64,000 nt of DNA from Suillus spraguei (taxonomy: Eukaryota; Basidiomycota; Agaricomycetes; Boletales; Suillaceae), in assembly GCA_016800925.1 (NCBI GenBank), contig JABCPU010000058.1, positions 176,416-240,415 of the forward strand. The letters run 5' to 3'. The notes under the pieces are model-generated. The model ran no database searches. It had not been told where the DNA came from and was given only the letters and a program-made list of their open reading frames with translations. Shown piece after piece: positions 44,675 to 57,369 of this stretch; the first letter of the stretch is position 1, and every line of letters begins with the position of its first letter. A program made the translations under genes and the position numbers.

Positions 44675-47661
44675 TCAAGTACTATCGGCGAAGGTCACGA
44701 GTCTCCGGCGAATGTCCAATAGGCGTTGTTTTCTTGTCGAGAGCATTATGCGTTTCCGAGCGATAGAGGCATCCTCACTGACCAGCTCGTTCATACGCTC
44801 AGAGATGTTAGGCCCAGACATAATATCAGCCAGCCAGCTCGTCAAAAGGCTCTGCGAAAGTTGTCCCGCCAGAGCATGATGGAGAGCGTGCTCAATCGTC
44901 AAAGGAATATGATCAGTGATGCGCTGCTCAGGGTGATTAGCATGTTGAAACGGAAATGATGATCGAGATTCACCTTGTAGGCCACATGGTAGTAGGCTCG
45001 AACATCAGCCATGACAACTAGCTCTTCCTCAAATGGGTCGGGAGGTAACAATCGTGCAAGATCTGAAACCCGAAGATTTGCATACCCCGCTTCTGCAAGA
45101 GCCCTCAAAGCTTTGTCCTCAAGCGTCTCTGCCGGTAAAGTCGAACTGGTTTTACCCTTATAACCAGATCTCTCTGTGGGGACGGACCCAACTGATGCCG
45201 AAGTCTGCGAAGGAACCGGCGAAAAACATTCCTGTCCCCATTCCTTCAGGTTATCAGAACTTCCGCGAACTTTGGAGGACTTGGGTGTTTCAGGTTGTGG
45301 TGCCCCCTCCTCCCGAATATGACGAATCTTGTACTGAGAAGGTCTACTTCGAACTGTCTTGTAACGTGACAGCCATTTGTCGCGAAGTGTTTGGAGATAA
45401 TGCGTGTTCTGAGTATAGTGCGGAGTAGTTTCCAGTTCCAAAGCCGATTTGACAGCAATTTGGGCGCGCGCCTTGTAGATATCCACCTGGATTCTGATCA
45501 ATTTGCTAATGTCACAAATAACTTGAGCCCAGGGACGGTCGTGAAGAGTTGATGCTTACCCGAAATAATCCTCAAGAACTTTGAATCGTCCAAAATGGGT
45601 GCTTATGAGTGTGTTGATGACTTGATCAAGCACATCATTGATACCGGCGAGACAGCGCTCGGATGGAGCAACCCAGAGTTTGGTAAATTGAGCAATGAGG
45701 TTGGCCTTCGCCTGATACGGTACGTTGTTCGGAAGCTCCCATCCGATCGCCCTTGATGAATAGTTGAGCTGTCGTCTAACTACCAGAATAAAACACGAAA
45801 ACATACTCCTGATGATATTGCGGATATCATTTATGCCTATTACGTTCACGCCAGGATCTCGTTCAGAAAGAGTCATATTCCCCTCAGTATCATCCAATGG
45901 AATATATTGTTCCGGTTGACTAAAAGGCCTAAAATCGGGGGCAGTGCCACGTATGTCCCTCTTGAAAGTGGCGTAGAGTGTGCGATTCCGCTGCGCGAGA
46001 CGTTTGTCTTCGTGACTACCATTCAAGAATCTCTTGAACACATCACAGAACACATTCATTCGTCCTAAGACCTCAATTTGTGGGTCATTTGCAAGTGGCG
46101 GCGGCAGTTCGTCAAGATCTTTGATGCATTTGGTAAGGAGCTTGTCGACATCATCTCTAAGACACGGTAAACTGTAGACAATGTAAGTACTTCATGACGA
46201 CACAGTTAGAAGGTCTACGCACGTTTCTTCGATCAGTTGAATGAGCAATCGACTCACGTCAGAAACAAAGCCTGGAATTCCAAATCGATGACGATCGGCC
46301 ACATCCTTCCAGGGTGGCGTCGTGTCGAAATATTCCGCAGCACGCCTTTGCGATTCAGCACGAGACAGGCGTTGTGCACGTTCGGCGTCATCGGGAAGAC
46401 GCACGCAGTAAAAACCGTGCCTCAATGTATGATCCTCTGAACGTCCTTCGATGATTTCTACCCACTTGCGGCGCTGGTTGATAGCTCCGGCACCGAGCGT
46501 GTCAGGTTTCGTCAGTACGCCTAAAGAGTGTTGAATAATTTAATTATACTATGGTATGGATGACTTACCAATTGTCCGCTTGCCATCAGGATCCGCGGCC
46601 TTGGCGAGACTCATGGATTGTTGATTTTCCATGTCGTCTGATATGGCACCCATCAATTCAGTAGAACAGCATTTTCGCAATTCATACACGTACCGCTCAT
46701 GGGAATTGTGGTCAATATGATGGTATTTTCTTTCTTGGTATAATATTCCACTAAATTCTTCACCAAGGCGACGATTTCGGCTTCCTCGTTTTGTATCAAG
46801 CCTTTACTTCTCATCAGATATGTCGCCTCAATCTAGATGAGCATATACTTACCCGGTAGATCATAGAACGACAGGTCTGTCGCATCGGGATCCTCAATTG
46901 AGACGCACACCACGTTGCGAGAGAACTTGAGTGTATTTTTCATGTTCCCGAGCTCCTCGGCGGTTTTTGTGTAGAGAGTCGAAGAAGAAACGTCTGGGTT
47001 CAAAATAGCCGCCTGAGCACGACGCAGCCATACTTCAAAATCACTTTTGTCCGTGATTGTTTGGCCAAAAGGCACATTAGTAGGTTTTTGGAGGTCTCTG
47101 CCGTTACGATCAAAACCGATACGTAGGGTGATAGTGCAGGACCACGATGAAGCATGACTGGACATTGTACATTCCATAGGGCATCTGCATGTGGTAGTAG
47201 TATAAGCATAGCAATAACTGATGGTGATTAGTAGGGTCACCTTGTACATGTTCCGCTATCTCTTGGGACGTTGATCTTGATTCGTAATGAAAAAAATGGA
47301 TAACGGGATAAAAGGACAAACTATCTATTGACGTACCCCACTGACGGCCTCAACGAGTGAGCTTTTTCCCGCTGAAATATCAGAATGAATATAGCTGCAG
47401 TTGCAAATATAGGCGATCACAAACCGGATTGACCACCAATTACGACCACGGATGGTAAGTCGATGAGAGCGTCGGCACTATAAGAGGTAGCGTGAGTGAT
47501 ATCCTTATAATCATATCCACAAACACCCACCCCATTGATCGGAGGTCAACCATCATCTGTATAAGTTCACCTCGCCTACGGGCATAGTCGGTGGACGATA
47601 TATCCACTTCCTCCCATATCTCTGGAGAGTTCATTGAACCAACGAGGGAGGGAAGGGGCAT
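44675..47661 (-). CDS. Dynamin-family GTPase
   Basis: Start MPLPSLVGSMNSPEIWEE at 47661, with many short introns (the first at 47529-47478). The GTPase domain shows G1 VVVIGGQSAGKSSLVEAV (completed across an intron near 47400), INVPRDSGTCTRCP (G2 region), the DLPG of G3 near 46860, TIPMS, and G4 TKPDTLGAGAINQRR near 46500. A dynamin middle region follows (DVDKLLTKCIKDLDELPPP, then FKRDIRGTAPDF, 46170-45550). The C-terminus (45500-44675) has KALRALAEAGYANLRVSDL and a GED-like helix (ITDHIPLTIEHALHHAL, then STRKQRLLDIRRRL). Dynamins remodel membranes by GTP-driven assembly. The divergence of the tail suggests the fungal Mx-like/expanded group rather than Vps1 or Dnm1. No frameshift was seen. 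Confidence 0.9.
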
Positions 47662-48399
47662 TCCAAGAAGAGAGGGCTCGGTGATTGAGGTGCGTCTATT
47701 GCGCCGCGGCAGTCAAAAGTGCGTTAGACGCAACATCCAAACGACCTCTGTTTTTATGCGCCAGCGCTCGATTCGATGCCTTCGAATGAACTACACGGCA
47801 ACGGTATCAGCATCTACTAGCGACACATTGTTGAGTGCTTCAAGGATGATCTAAATGCGAAGAATACTATGACACATACCAATTGGCATAGAAGATCTGT
47901 GGTGACCTTTTTGGCATGAAGCCTGCCGGCTGCCGCTTTTACGAGTTCCTCGACAGAAGGTGAAGATGACGAACAAACATTGAATGAGATGACGAGTAGC
48001 ATCACGGTGCTTGTCATATCCACGGACAATGAATAATACGTCATATCTCCGGCGAGCATGCTGAGTTTCCACGGATGCTATCAACCTGCACTAGCATGAA
48101 ATTTCAATATTTCAATATTCAGTCCTCATCGATTCGTTCATTATATCTCGCTGTCCCCAGTCTTGAGTATCGGTCAGATATCATCATGCAGAGCACTCAG
48201 GCTTCTTCTATACACACACATCTCACCGCACCTCCAACTCTGTCGGAAACTCTACTTACGACCATGATAGCAGCGATGAGTCTACTCAACGTACTACAGC
48301 ACGTTCTACACCACGGCCTGGCAATCGTAAACCATCACCAACATCCAGCTGAGGGACACCTTCTCTGATTGGGAGCACGAGCTCTGCATTTCCGCACCC
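47662..48399. other. Intergenic, no gene seen
   Basis: Upstream of the dynamin gene; probably its promoter. Short open frames on both strands show no domain. Confidence 0.5.
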
Positions 48400-49063
48400 T
48401 CCTTCTAACATAATGAAGCGTCTACCTAGCTTGGCGGTACGTGCGCAGAGAAGGTTCAGACCTTATCAGTGGGCCCATGGTATGGTGCCAAATGCATTAG
48501 AGCTTCGCTTTTCTCGGAGGTGTCTCGAATCTGGCGACAGGTGGCAGATGTCGAAGGGGTATGTTAGCCTGTCATACATTATTTAGAACAATTGACAAGC
48601 CCAATATTAGGGCATAGATATCTTCAAGGACTGCTTAAAACGCCTGCCTCAGACAGTTATCGCTCAAGCCGTTGCTGCAAAGGAAGCTGACTGTGAAGCC
48701 AAGCGCATGGCCGTTCTGGGAACAGCTTGGGCGGCCGAGGCGAGCCACCGATACCAGACGCTTCTTGAAATGCTCGTTCAAGAAGAGGTTGAAAAATATA
48801 TCATTGACGTTGAGGATGCTGCCTTTCTCCGGAGGTATCTGGTTGGACATAGCGAAGGAGGATCTTGAAGAGGAGGATCTTGAAGGGGGAGGATCTTGAA
48901 GAGGAGGATCTTGAAGCGGCTAAGGACTTCGACATGGGCGCACACATTCACAATTACAGATCGTTTGCTATTGCTGACTTAACCCTGGATCACATGGAGG
49001 ACGTGAAGTCGAGTTTACCTGAGGAAGGTTTGGCATCTGACAACGACTTCGAGTCTGATGGCT
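48400..49063 (+). pseudogene. Unknown protein fragment with EEDLE repeats
   Basis: Coding-like sequence on the plus strand: RFRPYQWAHGMVPNALELRF, an apparent intron (about 48560-48607), then a helical part IFKDCLKRLPQTVIAQAVA and EMLVQEEVEKYIIDVEDA. An acidic repeat (EEDLE units) follows and an end HMEDVKSSLPEEGL...DFESDG to 49063. The frame changes near 48850 and inside the repeat. I do not recognise the family. Confidence 0.4.
48856..48916 (+). repeat. Tandem repeat, 4 x 15 bases, one unit of 16
   Basis: Units AGGAGGATCTTGAAG at 48856, 48871 and 48902 are identical. The third (48886-48901) reads GGGGAGGATCTTGAAG and is one base longer, shifting the EEDLE-coding frame. Confidence 0.95.
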
Positions 49064-49858
49064 GAGGTACGAGTCTCGATGTACATTATCGCAAGAAAGG
49101 GACTCACCAGTATCGTCAAGGAATGATGACAGCCTGAGATTGAGGCTTGAACTCGAAGCAGTTGCTATGTCACATCCTGCTCCGTCAGTGTAAGAAGTAG
49201 TGATTTATGGACTGCGTCACTGTGAAGTCAACTGTGGACATGGTCAGATCACCATTCCCTGAATCAAAACCAAAACTCTTATGGTGCAACACGAAGTATT
49301 GCTAGTCGTTCCTGCAGGAGTTCTAGGTTAGACCATGGATAAACACTAAATAGTACTATGCAGACTGATTCGGATTTCTGAGTGCTGCTGGGAAAAGGAT
49401 GTTGCACTGGCATGGCCAGCCTCCTGTGTCGAATTTCAGTAACGCTGAGGATACTAGCAAGAGGGTCGCAGGATGGTGCAAGGATATGGAGTCTGGCCTT
49501 GGTCTGGCCACTGGTTAGCCACTTTCACGTCGGTTCTCCTGACTCGGATGCCGGACACAGGCGCAAGCTAGAAAACACCAACATCAAAAACAGATTCATA
49601 CTACGTGCGCATATTTCCCGGGACAACGCGTCTTGACAGTTTCCATTGTTTGCTGGTGATAATTATACCATAGTGCCGCAATGTTGTCGATCAATGATCG
49701 TAGTATACGCTCCTAGAGGTGAACGGTGAACCGGTGACAGGCACACGATATAATATATTGCAATTACGCCCCAAAGATATAAATAAAACCAAAAAAGCAC
49801 CGAAGATAGAGTCCGGATTATCAATATAAAAGTACCTGTATGTGGCATCCTCCCTTGC
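49064..49858. other. Intergenic, no gene seen
   Basis: No supported coding region between the repeat-bearing fragment and the stop of the chitin deacetylase gene. Confidence 0.5.
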
Positions 49859-51617
49859 TCAGTTTGTATATTGAGCAAACGACGGTTGAGAGTAGTTCGT
49901 CTCCACGTATGGCTGAGTTTGATTCATGGCAACACCTACGGGAACGAGATACTTGAATGCAGCTTTCAGCTGGGAGTAGTACTGAATAGCCTTGGACATG
50001 GTAAAGTTATTTAGCTCGTGTGTCAGCATGATAGTACCCTCCTGCAAGAGTGTTAGCTCTTGATGATAGCGATGGGAACAGGGAAAGCATTTACGGTAGC
50101 GAAGGTACCGTTTTTCGCACTAGCGATAAGGTTCTGGTAATTTTGGTCGACACCATTACCAGCACCACGCCAATCGTTGGAGTCATATTGCCAAACGATC
50201 GTGCGCAAGCCCATCGCATGGGCAATGGCCCGGATCCGATCGTCGATATCGCCGTAGGGGGGCTATGAATGTATTAGAGTTGGTTGTACGCTTGTCAATA
50301 ATTAGGCTTACTCTCCAGCACGTAGGCGTGACGCCGACAACCAACTTGATCGCTTGCAGCTATAATTCAAAGTCAAGAAATTTCTGGCTATCCTCGGTCA
50401 AAAATCTTACGGCTAAAAGAGGCCATCAAAAATGGAAGACAAGGGAAAGATGCTAGACGACATACTATAGTAAAGCTCCGCAAAAGCCTCTTCGTTGGTC
50501 AAAGCAGTCACTAGGGTAACATGATCAATTGCCCAAGCATGTTCGTTCCTATGTAGAACTTACTATATTTGTGTGACCAAGTGTCTGCGCCAGTATGACA
50601 TCAATGCACCATCGCGACGGCAAGCCTACAAAAACTCACGAGCACAAATTTCATGACCATCAGAAAGAGCGCGCTGTGCCTCAAGAGGCCAGTCCATGAC
50701 ATTACTGCCAATGTAGTACATGGCTATATTACAATAAAGGAGACTTAGAACAAAGTTGAAAATCGAGTAAAATCCACGCACTGGCTTTCTGGTTGTTTTG
50801 CGATAAAAAGTTGTAGAACACATTGTGGGAGCAATTAGGTCCATCATCGAAGCCATAGCCCAGGGTATTGGGCTAGACAAAGTCAATTACCAGATTATGA
50901 TGAGACTGAAAAACATACCTCTGGGACGGTGGTCAGGTCCGAAGGCAATCCAGCCAATTTTGGAGTAGTGCATTCGCTATACGTCCACCAGCAATCTGGG
51001 TCAGACGAAGGGTACGAATAGCCGCTGAAGTCACCCGAGAGGGAGGCAGGCTGCGTGCCCTTGGGCGGAATGTTTGGAATTTGACTCTGGATGGACTGGT
51101 ACTTGTTCTGAGCATTCGTGTCACCGCTGACAATGGTGGCGACCGTCCAAACAGTCGGGAACTGCTTCACAGCATTACTAACAGGCGCGTAGTAATATGG
51201 GGTGCACTCCAAATTCGGATCTAAGTTGAAGAGTGATCAGCGTGAGGTTTCGACATGGCCAAAAAAATGTTGTTCGGGTATAAAATATGAAGTACGTAAT
51301 GCAAAAATTCTGAAGTATGTGGCCGAGGCATGTTCTAATTAAACGTCCCATTCGAATGAAGCAGTGTCGACCGCCTAGCGTGAATCATTGTGACGACTTA
51401 GAGGATGCAGAGTGCAGCTGCTAACATATATCGGAACCGTTGTGGCTAATGCCTGTGACTCATACACACGAATAATGATTTGGCTCTTACCAGTGATCTG
51501 CGCCTCGCCCTTTTCAGTGGTACGGTCCTGTGCACTGGCAGGCGAAGTAAAGAGTGTGGTTGCAATGAGAGTAGAAGACACTGCAGCCTGTGAAGTAAAA
51601 AGCGACAACAAACGCAT
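49859..51617 (-). CDS. Chitin (polysaccharide) deacetylase, CE4 family, secreted
   Basis: Start at 51617 with a signal peptide ([15 protein letters not shown], then [15 protein letters not shown]). Exon 2 has [17 protein letters not shown], conserved in basidiomycete chitin deacetylases. The NodB catalytic motifs are spread over several exons: motif 1 [12 protein letters not shown] (near 50850), motif 2 AHTWSHKYS completed across an intron near 50640-50587, motif 3 [16 protein letters not shown] (50315-50215), then DSNDWRGAG and LTHELNNFT near 50025. The enzyme removes acetyl groups from chitin to give chitosan in the cell wall; the first Asp, the two His of motif 2 and the Arg of motif 3 are all present. 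All introns are short GT-AG. No clear GPI signal is seen at the C-terminus (SFAQYTN), which could continue in another exon. Confidence 0.92.
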
Positions 51618-52353
51618 ATTGAAAACAGATTCTAAGAGGTTGCGAATGATGGAGAGCTGTCGGCTTGCGAAATGGGCAGGAGTTTTAATACGGCGGGGGT
51701 AGTCAGTTTACGAACTGTACCTTGCAAATTTCGTACATAGAGCAACCGGGAACGTGTAATCTCAATCGCGTCCTCTTCGCTTTCCTGTTACTGTTATTTG
51801 CTTCTTCGTCCTGGCTTCATCACATATATATGAATCTGCCATCAGTGGGATGTTGTGAGTTATGAAGTCCTTTGTAGCCAGCGGAAGCACGGTAGCCTAT
51901 TCTGGTTCAGTAACAGTCGACTCGTGACCAGTCCTCAGTCGATGCTTTGAATTTGGAGATTCTTAGGGTAACGTGACCTTTAGCGAATGAAAAACCAAGT
52001 ATTTTTGAGTCGTAGGCCGCTGATCTGAAAAGCCGGTTGGGCGAAGTGCGCTCTGAACATGCTTTAAAGCAGTTTGTTTTTGGCATAGCTCAGGTCAAGC
52101 GTTCGTAACGTCTATTCTTGGTTAAGTTAGTGCAATCACAGTTCATGACCACTGCAGGTGTATAATGCATTGCGCTCACACTTGCACTAATTGCATTTTT
52201 TGTTTCGTTGAGGCTCAACTGCACCATGTCGTCTATATTATTTTAGTGATAAAATCAAGCCCATATTATCTTCAGAGTGCGCTACCAGTGAAGTTGTAAG
52301 CGTTCGTAAGTGTCCGTAATGCGCTTAAGCTAAGCGTTAACTTCAGAGGTGCC
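51618..52353. other. Intergenic, no gene seen
   Basis: Probably the promoter of the chitin deacetylase gene followed by non-coding sequence. No open frame of interest. Confidence 0.5.
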
Positions 52354-53383
52354 TTGTTACTATGTAGGCGTGCTCAATTCTTAAGTTGTCAGGTCAAGAG
52401 TTGTCAAGTCCCACCGTGCCTTAGAGCCAAACAATTTAGCCGACCGGGTGAGGCTTCATTTGGGCACCGCAGCTACCGCGCTTACTCCGCCTTATCAAAC
52501 AATCAAGGTCACAACAGCATGCTCACTATGCAGCGAAAACGGGAGCTTTGTGAGCTCTTAACTATCCTTTCTGCCTCATCTGCTATGTTGGGCATCTCAC
52601 AACGCACTCGCCTCGAACTTGAGCACTTCATTTTCGCCGATGGTGACAATGATGACCATCATCGCACTGCTGCATTTCTCACAAGAACAAACACTGGACT
52701 TCAAGTACTCGCAAGTATGCTATCTGGCCCTGGCTCACGCAACCCATATAATCAATGGAGAAAGTGTTTCAAATTCTTTGAGATTTCTCTGAGCTGGCCA
52801 GACTGAGATTTTCGGCATGAATACAGGTATGTTTTCCATTGGATCATCACTGTTATCTTTCGATGACATCTTTCAGAGTTGGACGCCCTACCTCTGACTG
52901 TCTCGTCCATCTGCTCAAACGGAACCCCATATTCAAATCCACCAGCAAGAAACCACAGTGCGAAGTTCGATATTAATTGGCATGCTTCCTCCTTTGGTAC
53001 GGCTCACGAGGTGGAGATCCACTTCAAGCTGCGCACAAACTTGAGATTGGATTTGACACAGTGTTCTTGTACTGCCGGCGAGTCATGTGGGCATTGTGGG
53101 AGCTGGGTGTACAGATTGTTTCGTGGGGAGATGATGAGAAATCATGCTGTACGTGAGGATCTGGCCTCTGTACTTGTGCTTGTCTGTCATATGCAGCAGC
53201 AGTCATGTATTGGTGGTCACGAGTGATACTCGTGTATGACATGTTGTACTCTTGTGGAATATGACTTGGAGGATTGTTGTAAGTCCTCTGCTGAGCACCA
53301 TCAATGTCTTGTAAAACATTATAGACACCATGTGAAGAATCAACAGTGTTGTATAGTAAGTTCTGCGCTGGATAGCTCATCAC
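52354..53383. other. Possible coding region of unknown function, both strands open
   Basis: On the plus strand, 52354-52806 and 52879-53226 are open and can be joined by GTATGT...CTTTCAG (52827-52875). They include LELEHFIFADGDNDDHHRT and a segment NPYNQWRKCFKFFE. On the minus strand, 53383-53024 is open and Tyr/Pro/Gln-rich (MMSYPAQNLLYNTV, then SYTSITRDHQYMTAAAYD), like the disordered starts of agaric transcription-factor-like genes. I cannot decide between them, and either may belong to the transposon-derived block that follows. Confidence 0.3.
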
Positions 53384-53794
53384 TGGTATAGTGAAGTGTC
53401 TGCAAAGACATTCAAGACTTCAAACTTCAAACACTGAAGTCTGTCACTGGATGTCTGTTGTCAGTCATCCCGGATGCATACCAGGTTCTAACCCTTTCTG
53501 GGAACTGAAATTACAATCACATAATGGTACAAATAAAGAGCTGACAACTCTTGACCGTGACAACTTAGAGCTAGTTCAGAAACTCATGTGAAGTTAGGTC
53601 AAGTCAATTTGCGGTCAGGTCGGCATGGCACACCCCAAGCGGCTGACCTTGAACCTTGCTTGTATCATACTATGACCATGGGGTCTTGTTATCACATTGA
53701 TAATCTCAAGGGTGTCCATCTCACCCATCATAGACATATCTTAACAAGTGTTGTATCTCTAACAGCTCTTGCTGCACATTATACCACTGTTCTC

Positions 53795-54543
53795 ATGGCT
53801 CAAGAGAAAGAAAAGGCCTTTTGGACTGAACCAGAAGTAACAGCACTAATCGACTACCTTCATGAGCATTGGCCAGAGCATGCAGAAGGAGGTAACTTCA
53901 AGATAGTGACATTCAATGGGGCAGCAAATTCTATCATGCCCAAGAGGACACAGGGCCCACAAAAGACTGGCAAAATGTGCCAGACAAAGTGGACATCGGT
54001 GTGTTACTGATTTCTTAGTCATTATCTCAGCTAACAAGCATCTAGTTAAAACAGATCTACAATACTATCGATAAGTATTGTAAACAGTCTGGAATCAACC
54101 AGTGGCACCCTGAGTATGGTGCAAACATCTAGGGGGAAGCGGTGGCAGCAGTGTTTGATGCATATGTCTAGCAAAAGGTACGTCATTACACTCTTACTAG
54201 ACTCTGTTTTACTAATACTAAGGTTCTTTTTCAGTGCAATTCTGGAATGCGCCCTTTCAGAAACTCTGGATGGATATATCTTGAGCAGATGCAGGAGATT
54301 TTGCCTGTTGGTGGCACACAAGGGGCACGATCTTTCTGAGCCACTGATGTTCCAGCGCTCCCCATTGACGATGAGCCTGATGCGGATACCACAGGAGTTC
54401 AGGCTCCTGGATCTTCTAGCTCCACAAGTGCTGTTGCTGGCACAAGTGGCAATGTTACTATGTTTGGATCTGATGCCGCTGTAGTCCCTCCTTCACCAAC
54501 CATACCTTCCGCACTGTCTATGCCTCCTGCACTTTCTATGCCT
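53795..54543 (+). pseudogene. Myb/SANT-like DNA-binding protein, with internal stop
   Basis: Start MAQEKEKAFWTEPEVTALID at 53795. The Trp-centred helices (FWTEPEVTALIDYLHEHWPE, then KTGKMCQTKWTS) match Myb/SANT-like (trihelix) domains of transposon-related proteins. A 47-base intron (53999-54045) joins to LKQIYNTIDKYCKQSG and the conserved GINQWHPEYGANI. A TAG at about 54130 precedes GEAVAAVFDAYV. A Ser/Pro-rich tail with PPALSMPPSSS runs to about 54560. Proteins of this type bind DNA and often accompany Harbinger- or Plavaka-like transposons. The stop suggests decay. Confidence 0.65.
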
Positions 54544-54559
54544 CCCTCATCTAGCTGAT

Positions 54560-55077
54560 TAGAAGCTGGTTCACCTGACAGATTAAGACCAGAACCTCGT
54601 GGGGACTTTGGAACTTTTGCTTTAGTTTTTTGCCAGGGGGCACGTTCACTGGGAATTCAAGGTTGGAGAGTATGTGAGAGCGCATACAAACATTTAAGCT
54701 GCGAATCAATGTAATTGTACATAGGGGGAAAAAGAGACACAAACTTTACATGATCTTTACAAACAGAGAACACATGGTGGGCTGATAAGGTGATTTACAA
54801 ACAAGGCAAGGCCATTTACTAATGAAGTGCAAAAAGAGGGGAGGGGCATGGTCCGATAAGACATATGTGAACGGCAAAAAAGATGTATGAATGGCCAGCG
54901 TGGGCGAAGCACTTCATTGAAATGGTCAAAGCTCATGAACACAGGCGAAGCAATTTGAAGGCAGTACCAACTGATAACAATCTATGAACAGTGACACCAA
55001 ATGTCACTGATATTGATCAGTGTGAGTAGTGTGAAAGAATTGGGAGTCACATACCAATAAAAGTCACAGCTGCATGC
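54560..55077. other. No clear gene; possible last exon of the minus-strand gene
   Basis: On the minus strand, 54690-54551 reads LEFPVNVPPGKKLKQKFQSP and could be the tail of the unknown gene at 55966-57005, which an LTR insertion separates. No other feature. Confidence 0.3.
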
Positions 55078-55965
55078 TGTTACAAGACCACCTTCTTGCG
55101 CCCCTACTATCATTTTTCCTCCTATGCGTCACCGTCTACTCTCGTCCTGATGAGGCCTCCATCCTTGTCCTCCGCTACCTTGTCTGGCTTGCCATCGTCA
55201 CTCCTTACCTTACCTATGCTTGCCTCCTCCGTTGTTGCTGAACACGCCCTCTTCGCACACCTTCTACCTCCTTTGCGCCTATACGCGCCTCTCACACTTC
55301 GCGCGCTTCAAGCGCCTCCTCTGCGCTCATCGCATCACCTTGCGCTTCAACACGCACACCCTCTTGGTTCATGGGAACCCCCTGTTTGCTCTCAAGGACA
55401 TCTTGGTATCGTCCTATGCTTTATCCCTTTATCGTCTACCTTTCTTGACTCATGCATCACCTCATTGGCTTGTACCCTTTATACCTTCAGCTCCACACTT
55501 ATGACTCCTTCGTGCACATGCACATTCTCATTGGTCGATATGCCTCTGACTTGTTCACAAGCATGTGTCTTCTTATTGGCTATCTGACTCTATACTTAAT
55601 CCAGCGATACTTACATATTCATGCTCCACTTTAATCTTACGTATAAATATGCGCAGATAGCCTTTGTACTTCTTTAACTTGAATCTACTTGATCTTCGAC
55701 CCTGAACTTCCTTTCAATAAGCTTTTCATAAGCTTATCGTCACTATTCGAACTTCATAGAAGCTCATTGCTTCTACATCTTTGATTGTCATCAAGAACCT
55801 CATCCCTGTGATGTAGGTCATGAGACAGCATGTAGCACCCACCTCCGACCAATGCAACCAGCGCACTCCGTGCTAGGGGACCGATACGCATGGGCTGCTG
55901 CTCTTGATAGAGCACCTGTCGCAGACACCACTCAAGTTCATTAGCGCCTGGCTAGGTCGCTAACA
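55078..55965 (+). repeat. Solo LTR, second family, with CATGC duplication
   Basis: The 888-base repeat starts TGTTACAAGACC and ends GTCGCTAACA, flanked by CATGC at 55073-55077 and 55966-55970. A TATA box GTATAAATATG lies near 55641. A fragment similar to its 3' end in reverse complement is at 14082. It sits at the end of the unknown minus-strand gene. Confidence 0.92.
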
Positions 55966-57005
55966 CATGCTGCACAAGCGGTGCTGGCCCGGCCGCCCAT
56001 TATCTTCTTCTTTGCCAAAATCAGAATTGGAGTTGGTATCGGTACTGGCATCCGTGAAACCATTGCACAGTGCATGAGTGATGCTGTCCCTGTCATTCAA
56101 AGTATTGATGAAATGAGGGAGGTAGGGAGCTTCACCAGTAGATGCTAGCAAGTCATGCTTGGCACGTGAACCCAGGCGTTTTGAGATTACCTCTGCTTGG
56201 GTGGTGATGGCGCGAAGCATCTCGCATTCATCATTGTAGATGGCTTGAAGGTAATTTTTATTGTCATCGATTTCTGTGCGGTCATGCTCAGAAAAAAGGT
56301 TCCTAATCTTCTTCGGCTGTTCATCCTTCAAATAAAGGCAATCTTTGTTCTCCTGATGGAGTGCCTCGCTGAACGCTGTCATGCATTGTGAGTATTCAAC
56401 CTGCAATAATGAGGTCACTACTTCATGGCAAGTAGCCTCGCGATTAGCAAGTACTGCCTTGAATGCTTTGTACAATGTGTCAAAGCTCATCTGTGAGAGA
56501 CCACTAGATATTGTGTCCTCATGCTTTTAAACATAGACCATATGAGACTTGAGAACCTCTAGAACAAATAAATGAAAAAAAAAAAAATACCTCTTGTAGT
56601 TGTTCAGGTGTAAAGTCTGGTTGGCATACTTGCCCTGTCACACAGTTTGCAAACCAAAGCTCCAGTGGAGATGGCCTAAGAGGGTATGGGACATGCCTCT
56701 TGGATGACTTCTCATGCAAGTAAGCTGTCCAAGAAGGCAATTTTGGTGACTGTAAAGCATTAGGCTGATATAACAGGCTTTCCTTCACATCAGGAAGGTA
56801 TGGGATCTTTGAAAATGAGGGAGAGCCTGAAGAGCAGGGGGACATCTTGGGAGAAAATGAACAGTCAGAGCTAGATAAGAGCTCAGTAGCCATAATATCA
56901 TGGGGCGACTCAGGGTAGTTGACCTTCTTGAAGAGCTCCAAGGGAGTTAATTCTACATGAGTTGCACTACTTGATGTAGTGCTAGTAAAAGTAGGACTAC
57001 TTGGT
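55966..57005 (-). pseudogene. Unknown protein beside the Plavaka transposase, cut by a solo LTR
   Basis: Reading leftward, exon A (about 57005-56591) is Ser/Pro-rich with LPSWTAYLHEKSSKRHVPYP and PSPLELWFANCVTGQVCQPD. An intron (56590-56491, phase 0, with a long A/T run) joins to exon B (56490-55966), which is largely helical (YKAFKAVLANREATCHEV, then DDNKNYLQAIYNDECEMLRA). An acidic end NSNSDFGKEEDNG meets the solo LTR at 55965. The family is not recognised. Its position between a Myb/SANT-like gene and a transposase suggests it was carried by the transposon. Confidence 0.5.
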
Positions 57006-57369
57006 CAAGCAGGAGATGAGACCAGTGATGAAGGCGCAAGCTCCATTGGCCTGGCGTGATGATGGTGTGCTGTGAAGCATCAGTCTTTGCACTTTAAAAG
57101 ACTGCAGATTTTCCAGTGCACTCACTCACCAGCTTAAGTTTGAGCCAAGTCATATATGCTACAATGTAAGTGCTTTCATTGCTCACTTCATGATATGTAC
57201 ATATTACCTTTGGCAGGCTATGTCCCAACTGCAAATTGGGGGAATATCCATCCATTGAGGCACTCTTGTTACATCTCAACTCTCCATCTACTTGTTGGCC
57301 ATTTGACACATGACCATGAACATTACCCATCCCTTCTGTATTTTATCAAGGTAATGTAATACACGTCAC

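Noticed and set aside
55096..55587. Plus-strand open frame of 163 codons
   Set aside because: It lies wholly inside a solo LTR with target duplication and is low-complexity Leu/Ser/Pro sequence.
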